Part shown: positions 6,803-10,279 of the stretch, one piece after another
Numbering within the stretch: position 1 is the first letter of the stretch
Layout: each line of letters opens with the position of its first letter
NCBI GenBank assembly: GCA_963725415.1
Contig: CAVRZY010000175.1
Coordinates: forward strand, 1-10,279
Reading direction: 5' to 3'
Length of the DNA stretch: 10,279 nucleotides
From: CAVRZY01 sp963725415
Lineage (GTDB): Bacteria > Acidobacteriota > Terriglobia > Bryobacterales > Bryobacteraceae
Position numbers and translations under genes: made by a program
The notes under the pieces: generated by a model
What the model saw: only the letters and a program-made list of their open reading frames with translations
Databases searched by the model: none
What the model was told of the DNA's origin: nothing

Positions 6803-7642
6803 ATGGAAGCACAGGTCGAGCCAACTGACCCCCGGGAGGAGCTGCTCCGGCTGCGCTGCGAGCTGGAGGCCTCCACCCGCGTGCTGGTGGAATCCTACAG
6901 GATGGCCTCGCTGGGCCGCCTGGTCACCGGCATCGCACATGAAATCAGCACGCCCGTCGGTTCCATCCTCTGCAATAACGGCGTGGTCCTGCGCTCCCTG
7001 GAGCTTCTCCGGAAGCTGCTCTCCGAGTCTTCCACTGACTCCGCGCCCCAGCTTGCCAAGGCCAGGGAAATCATCGAAACCTTAGGCAGCCTGGCGGCCG
7101 TTGATAAGCTGGCCTGCGAGCGCATCGCCTCGGTGGTTCCGGGGCTTAAAACCTTCGCCCGCGCCGAGGAAACCGAGTTCCGCAAGGGGGACTTGAACCA
7201 GATTCTCCGCAACACCCTCGCGCTCGCCCAAGCCGAGTTTCGTTCCCGTATCTGGGTCGAAACCGACCTGGGAGCGCTCCCTGAAGTCGAGTGTTATCCG
7301 CAGTCGCTGCATCAGGTCTTCCTCAATCTCCTCACCAATGCGGGCCAGGCCATCGAAGGCCAGGGCCGAGTGACCGTACGCACCCGCTTGGAAGGGGACC
7401 AGGTTCGCGTCTCGATCCGAGACACCGGCAGCGGAATCAAGGCCGAGCACCGCTCCAAAATCTTTTCTCCAGGTTTCACCACCAAGCCCATGGGTCTCGG
7501 CGCCGGCCTGGGGCTGTCGATTGCCAGGCAGATCGTAGTGGACAGGCACGGTGGCTCCATCGACTTCGAAACTGAATCCGGTGTGGGGAGCACTTTCCAC
7601 GTTCGCATCCCCGTGGCCCAGGCCAGCAAGGCGCCGGGTTGA
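6803..7642 (+). CDS. Soluble sensor histidine kinase
   Basis: The 279-residue kinase has no membrane segment and only a short helical lead (about residues 10-32), so it is likely cytoplasmic and takes input from a partner. The H box is GIAHEISTPVGSI with His46. The ATP-binding domain is canonical: N box NLLTNAGQAI (Asn179), G1 DTGSGI (207-212), F box IFSPGFTTK (220-228), G2 GAGLGLSIA (233-241), and a closing GSTFHVRIP. The spacer between H and N boxes carries an extra helical stretch with LLRKLLSESSTDSAPQLAKAREI (68-90). It begins 20 bases after the CNB gene, and its ribosome site is weak, so coupling with the upstream gene is likely. The receiver gene follows after 25 bases and is the obvious phosphotransfer partner. 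Confidence 0.92.
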   Translation: MEAQVEPTDPREELLRLRCELEASTRVLVESYRMASLGRLVTGIAHEISTPVGSILCNNGVVLRSLELLRKLLSESSTDSAPQLAKAREIIETLGSLAAVDKLACERIASVVPGLKTFARAEETEFRKGDLNQILRNTLALAQAEFRSRIWVETDLGALPEVECYPQSLHQVFLNLLTNAGQAIEGQGRVTVRTRLEGDQVRVSIRDTGSGIKAEHRSKIFSPGFTTKPMGLGAGLGLSIARQIVVDRHGGSIDFETESGVGSTFHVRIPVAQASKAPG

Positions 7643-7667
7643 CACCTGGCGATTTTGAGGAGTCTGA

Positions 7668-8150
7668 ATGTCTAATGCAAATGTAAAACCAGCCGTTCTG
7701 ATCGTTGACGATGAGGAGATGGTAGTTACCAGCGTGCGGGCCCTTCTCAGCCTCGAGACGGACTACGATGTCTACGGTTTCACGGACCCCGAGCAGGCCG
7801 TGACGTTCCTGGAAGCCCATCCGGTGGATGTGGCGGTGGCCGATTACGTGATGCCCAAGCTCAACGGCATCCAGTTCCTTGCCAAATCCAAGCAACTCCA
7901 GCCGGAGGCCACCCGCGTGCTGCTGACCGGTTATGCCGACAAGCAGAGCGCCATCCAGGCTATCAACGAGCTCAACCTGTTCCAGTATCTGGAGAAGCCC
8001 TGGGATAACGCCGCTCTGCTCCTGGTGATCCAGAACGCTATCGAGCGGGCACAACTCATTCGGCAACTTCGCGACAAGATCGCCGAGCTGGACGCGGCCC
8101 ACTCGGACCTGAAAGGGGTCCAGACCCGTCTTTTGCGGGCCTTCATGTAG
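7668..8150 (+). CDS. Single-domain response regulator with coiled-coil tail
   Basis: The 160-residue protein has one receiver domain: acidic pair Asp14-Asp15 in LIVDDEE, phosphoacceptor Asp59 in VAVADYVMPKLNG, switch Thr87 in VLLTGYAD and Lys110 in LEKPWD. The KPWD ending is typical of receivers related to those with HD-GYP or kinase outputs. Here only a helical, coiled-coil-like tail (about 118-158, QLRDKIAELDAAHSDLKGVQ) follows, with no DNA-binding or enzymatic output. It may act by protein contact, for example on the HEAT tail or the CNB protein. GAGGAG at 7657-7662 with 5-nt spacing supports the start. Last gene of the unit. Confidence 0.92.
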   Translation: MSNANVKPAVLIVDDEEMVVTSVRALLSLETDYDVYGFTDPEQAVTFLEAHPVDVAVADYVMPKLNGIQFLAKSKQLQPEATRVLLTGYADKQSAIQAINELNLFQYLEKPWDNAALLLVIQNAIERAQLIRQLRDKIAELDAAHSDLKGVQTRLLRAFM

Positions 8151-8165
8151 GGCCGTCCCCCTCGC

Positions 8166-8226
8166 GCAAAACGGGGACAGGCGACGAGTTTTGCCTTTTC
8201 AAATTCGTTGCCTGTCTCCGCATTGC
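8166..8226. repeat. Long REP-like hairpin between the regulator and ATP synthase genes
   Basis: CGGGGACAGGCGACGAG (8172-8188) pairs with TTCGTTGCCTGTCTCCG (8204-8220) over 17 bp with three G-T pairs. Three A-T pairs extend it inward (8189-8191 with 8201-8203). An outer GCAA/TTGC (8166-8169 with 8223-8226) extends it across a 2x2 internal loop. The total is about 24 bp with a 9-nt loop. All three non-Watson-Crick positions are T in the right arm, so pairing holds in the plus-strand RNA. A sequence like GCGCAAAACGGGGAC also occurs, inverted, at 44-60. It may end transcription of the upstream unit or protect an mRNA end, and it could be a mobilised REP element. Confidence 0.6.
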
Positions 8227-8249
8227 CCTTTGCCTCAACCGGGTGGATC

Positions 8250-8471
8250 ATGGCTCCGAAAAACAATCGTTGGGCCTTGGTCGAGCGGTACACCTCGCTG
8301 GCCTTTATGCTGCCGGCCTCGACTTTCGCCGGCTATCTCATCGGATCCCTGCTGGATCGCGCCTTCCACACCCGCTTTCTGTATGTGGTGTTCCTGCTGC
8401 TGGGAATTGCGGCCGGTTTCATCGAGCTGTTTCGAATCCTCCAGAAAGACATGCAGGATGGCGGACGCTGA
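8250..8471 (+). CDS. atpZ: AtpZ-type F0F1 ATP synthase accessory protein
   Basis: This 73-residue protein has two membrane helices, RYTSLAFMLPASTFAGYLIGSLLDR (about 12-36) and LYVVFLLLGIAAGFIELFRIL (about 43-63). The G-x-x-x-G-x-x-LD pattern and the GIAAGF motif are typical of the AtpZ/'ATPase gene 1' family found at the head of atp operons. Members are implicated in ATP synthase assembly or Mg2+ supply. ATG 8250 is preferred over ATG 8208 because the upstream codons fall inside the hairpin at 8166-8226 and are not family-like. The ribosome site is weak (GGGTGG at 8241-8246). The end overlaps the next gene by 14 bases. Confidence 0.82.
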   Translation: MAPKNNRWALVERYTSLAFMLPASTFAGYLIGSLLDRAFHTRFLYVVFLLLGIAAGFIELFRILQKDMQDGGR

Positions 8472-8844
8472 CACCGTCTTCGTCGAGCACGCCATGCGGC
8501 GCATCTTCCGGGGCATGCTGGCGCTGAGCGCCGCCGGCACGCTCGCTGCGCTCTGGCTGGCGGGTTGGCGTAACGGCCTGAGTTTTCTGCTCGGCTCGGC
8601 CGGCGCCTATCTGAATCTCTACTGGCTCCACCGGCTGGTCGAAGCGCTCGGCCCGGGCGCGCGCCGGCCACGCAAAGGACTGCTGGTCGTCCTCGCCACC
8701 CGCTACCTGCTATTGGGCTTGGCCGGATATGTTATAGTGAAGGTCTTTGGACTGGGTCTGGTAGCCCTTTTGCTCGGCTTGTTCGTGCCCGCTGCCGCCG
8801 TCCTCGCGGAAATCCTGTACGAGTTGACTCATGCCGGAACATGA
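8458..8844 (+). CDS. atpI: ATP synthase subunit I (AtpI-like)
   Basis: The 128-residue protein has about four membrane helices. Features of the ATP synthase I family are GWRNGLSFLLGSAGAYLNLYWLHRLV (36-61), with its small residues and Asn, and the RYLLLGLAGYVIV helix (82-94) after a basic loop (RRPRKG). AtpI-type proteins assist c-ring assembly in other bacteria. The start at 8458 lies inside the end of atpZ (14-base overlap), and the stop overlaps atpB by another 14 bases, so translational coupling is expected. Sequence of this family is poorly conserved, so the call rests on topology and position as well as motif. Confidence 0.8.
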   Translation: MADADTVFVEHAMRRIFRGMLALSAAGTLAALWLAGWRNGLSFLLGSAGAYLNLYWLHRLVEALGPGARRPRKGLLVVLATRYLLLGLAGYVIVKVFGLGLVALLLGLFVPAAAVLAEILYELTHAGT

Positions 8845-9562
8845 ACTCTGGGTCACCGCGCTGCTGAACAATTATCTCCCCGGCCTGGCAAACTCCATCC
8901 TGTCGTTCATTGGCCGGCCCACCCAGGCCCGGCCCTGGTCCAATTTCATCGCCCTGGAAATGGTGGTGGCCCTGGTGGTGATTGTGGTGTTCGCCCTGTT
9001 GCGCCCCCGCCTCTCGATGGAGCGGCCCGGCAAGTTCCAGCACGTCTTCGAGCTGATCTATCAATTCCTGCGGGGCACTGCCGACGACGTGCTCGGCCAT
9101 AACGGCCAGCGCTATCTCTCCTACTTCGGAACGATTTTTATCTTCATCCTGTTCTCGAACCTGCTGGGGATCATCCCCACCTTCGAGTCGCCGACCATGT
9201 TTGCCCCGGTGCCTCTGGGCTGTGCCCTGGCCACCTTCGCCTTTTATAACCTCTCCGGATTCCGGGCTCAGGGCGTGGGCGGTTACCTCAAGCACTTTGC
9301 CGGACCCATGCCGCTGCTGGCGCCGCTGATGGTCCCCATCGAGCTGATCAGTCACCTGTCCCGGCCCCTTTCTCTCACCATCCGTCTTTACGCCAATATG
9401 TACGCCGGCGAGCAGGTGACCCTGGCTTTCATCGGGTTGGCGCCGCTGGTCATCCCGGTCGCTTTCATGGGATTGCACGTTTTTGTCGCCCTGTTGCAGG
9501 CTTACGTTTTTACGCTGCTCACCATGGTCTATGTGGCCGGCGCGGTGGCCCACGAGCACTAA
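8831..9562 (+). CDS. atpB: F0F1 ATP synthase subunit a
   Basis: The 243-residue membrane protein is subunit a of the proton or sodium channel of F0. It carries the family signature: FSNLLGIIPTF (108-118), and the stator helix SRPLSLTIRLYANMYAGE (177-194) with the essential Arg at 185. The last helices are HVFVALLQAYVFTLLTMVYV (217-236), with the conserved Gln223. The N-terminus is short (MPEHELWVTALLNNYLP), ordinary for this family. It starts 14 bases inside atpI. A 97-base gap with a strong ribosome site separates it from atpE. Confidence 0.96.
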   Translation: MPEHELWVTALLNNYLPGLANSILSFIGRPTQARPWSNFIALEMVVALVVIVVFALLRPRLSMERPGKFQHVFELIYQFLRGTADDVLGHNGQRYLSYFGTIFIFILFSNLLGIIPTFESPTMFAPVPLGCALATFAFYNLSGFRAQGVGGYLKHFAGPMPLLAPLMVPIELISHLSRPLSLTIRLYANMYAGEQVTLAFIGLAPLVIPVAFMGLHVFVALLQAYVFTLLTMVYVAGAVAHEH

Positions 9563-9644
9563 TCTTGGCTTTCTAACGCACCCAGCGTGAGCCCGGCTGC
9601 ACGAGGATGACGGGAACCACCTCCTGGGAGCGAGTTCATTCGAA

Positions 9645-9650
9645 AAGGAG
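9645..9650 (+). promoter_or_regulatory. Strong ribosome-binding site of atpE
   Basis: AAGGAG lies 9 bases before the ATG at 9660, the best ribosome site in the ATP synthase cluster. This fits the need for many c subunits per complex. CTCCT at 9621-9625 is complementary to its AGGAG core, so local folding could modulate it. Confidence 0.6.
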
Positions 9651-9659
9651 AAACGCACC

Positions 9660-9971
9660 ATGCACCCAAAGCTGTTCTGGCTGATGCTGCTTCTGTTGGC
9701 TCTTGCCAGCCCCATGTTCGCCCAGGGACAGGCCCCCGCGGCTGCCTCCAATGCCCACTGGATCTGGATCACCTCCGGCTTCGCCATGGCCATCGCCTCG
9801 GCGGTTTGCGGCCTGGCGCAATCCAAGGCCGTCGCCGCCGCCTGCGAAGGGATGGCGCGCAATCCGGGCGCCTCGGCAGCCATCCGGTTTGCTCTCATTC
9901 TGGGCTTGGCGCTGATCGAATCGCTGGCGCTCTACACGCTGGTCATCATCCTGCTCCAGGTCAGGGCGTAA
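9660..9971 (+). CDS. atpE: F0F1 ATP synthase subunit c with signal peptide
   Basis: The 103-residue protein begins with a cleavable-looking signal (hydrophobic LFWLMLLLLALAS, then PMFAQG; cleavage near 21-22), as seen in subunit c of some Acidobacteriota and Deltaproteobacteria. The two-helix hairpin follows: helix 1 with GLAQSKAVAAACEG (51-64), polar loop with RNPG (67-70), helix 2 with LGLALIESLALYTLV (81-95). The ion-carrying carboxylate is Glu87. Gln54, Ser88 and Tyr92 occupy the positions of Gln32, Ser66 and Tyr70 of the sodium-type Ilyobacter c subunit, while Val63 and Thr67 are Leu here. The coupling ion is therefore open. No atpF follows; the next gene is unrelated. Confidence 0.95.
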   Translation: MHPKLFWLMLLLLALASPMFAQGQAPAAASNAHWIWITSGFAMAIASAVCGLAQSKAVAAACEGMARNPGASAAIRFALILGLALIESLALYTLVIILLQVRA

Positions 9972-9978
9972 GCCCGTC

Positions 9979-10040
9979 GCTTGTAGCCTGTAGCTTGTGA
10001 AGGCCCTCGTCCACAGGCTACAGGCTACAGGCCACAAGCG
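9979..10040. repeat. Palindrome built from CTGTAGC heptamers
   Basis: Positions 9979-9999 pair with 10012-10032 in a 21-bp stem containing two G-T pairs, with a 12-nt loop. The left arm carries two copies and the right arm three copies of a heptamer close to CTGTAGC. An alternative register pairs the outer CGCTTGT (9978-9984) with ACAAGCG (10034-10040), leaving one unpaired heptamer unit. It lies 7 bases past the atpE stop, so it may protect or end the F0 transcript. There is no T run, so a classical terminator is unlikely. It looks like a dispersed intergenic repeat. Confidence 0.6.
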
Positions 10041-10052
10041 GTGTTCTCAGCC

Positions 10053-10279
10053 ATGAAACTCCAAGGCATCTTCCCCCCCATCGCCACGCCCTTCGACTAC
10101 AACGGCGATCTTTACAAGGCCAAGCTTAAACACAACGTCGAGAAGTGGAATCTCACCGCGCTCTCCGGCTACGTGGTCTGCGGCTCGACCGGCGAGAGCG
10201 TCATGCTGACCACCGAGGAGAAAATTCAGCTCTGGGGTTGGGTCGCCGAATACGCTGCGCCTGAAAAACTGCTGATCGC
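10053..10279 (+). CDS. DHDPS/N-acetylneuraminate lyase family aldolase (5' part)
   Basis: The gene runs off the window after 75 codons. It opens with GIFPPIATPFDYNGDLY, the first strand of the class I aldolase barrel in this family. CGSTGESVMLTTEEK (44-58) follows, the equivalent of the GTTGE substrate-carboxylate loop of dihydrodipicolinate synthase. Having GSTGE instead of GTTGE leans towards the lyase or sugar-acid branches and away from lysine synthesis, but this is not decisive. The Schiff-base lysine and catalytic tyrosine lie outside the window. No strong ribosome site is seen before the ATG, which is 20 bases after the palindrome. It has no evident functional link to ATP synthase. Confidence 0.85.
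   Translation, partial: MKLQGIFPPIATPFDYNGDLYKAKLKHNVEKWNLTALSGYVVCGSTGESVMLTTEEKIQLWGWVAEYAAPEKLLI

Noticed and set aside
8732..9898. Long open frame of 388 codons antisense to atpB/atpE
   Set aside because: It is opposite well-supported ATP synthase genes, rich in Gln/His/Gly as expected from antisense of GC-rich code, and has no recognisable domain.

Overview
The window looks like a stretch of chromosome from a GC-rich Gram-negative bacterium, most likely an Acidobacteriota member. The reasons are the mix of families (a HEAT-repeat nucleotide-translocase-like protein in a non-parasite, a secreted kinase-like protein, an F0 subunit c with its own signal peptide, F0 genes separated from F1) and the TGTAGCC-type palindrome. 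This is a judgement from protein style; no rRNA or other marker lies in the window.

Layout. 1-389 is non-coding and holds a REP-like hairpin and a GC-rich leader. 390-737 (+) is a small exported DUF5666-like protein with a near-perfect Shine-Dalgarno, followed by a terminator-like hairpin. 936-1794 (-) is an exported kinase-fold protein split into two frames by one extra base in a run of five G. 1939-3351 (-) is a six-helix membrane histidine kinase. It is divergent from 3597-8150 (+), a four-gene unit: an ADP/ATP-translocase-like MFS protein with a long HEAT-repeat tail (again broken near its end by one extra G), a stand-alone cyclic-nucleotide-binding-like domain, a soluble histidine kinase, and a single-domain response regulator. 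A long REP-like hairpin (8166-8226) separates this unit from 8250-9971 (+), the F0 genes atpZ, atpI, atpB and atpE. After atpE comes a palindrome built from heptamer units, then the start of a dihydrodipicolinate synthase/N-acetylneuraminate lyase family gene that runs off the end.

How the parts may work together. The translocase/HEAT protein, degenerate CNB domain, kinase and receiver are tightly spaced on one strand, and a second kinase diverges from the same upstream region. I read this as a candidate membrane transport or sensing module with its own phosphorelay and no DNA-binding output in the window. It sits directly upstream of F0 ATP synthase genes, which suggests, but does not show, a link to adenylate or energy status. 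The two kinases differ: the soluble one has all canonical ATP-binding boxes, while the membrane one lacks a recognisable G2 box.

Main caution: both broken genes carry a single surplus G in a G run, and each is restored to a sensible protein by removing one base. Sequencing or assembly error is therefore as likely as real gene decay.
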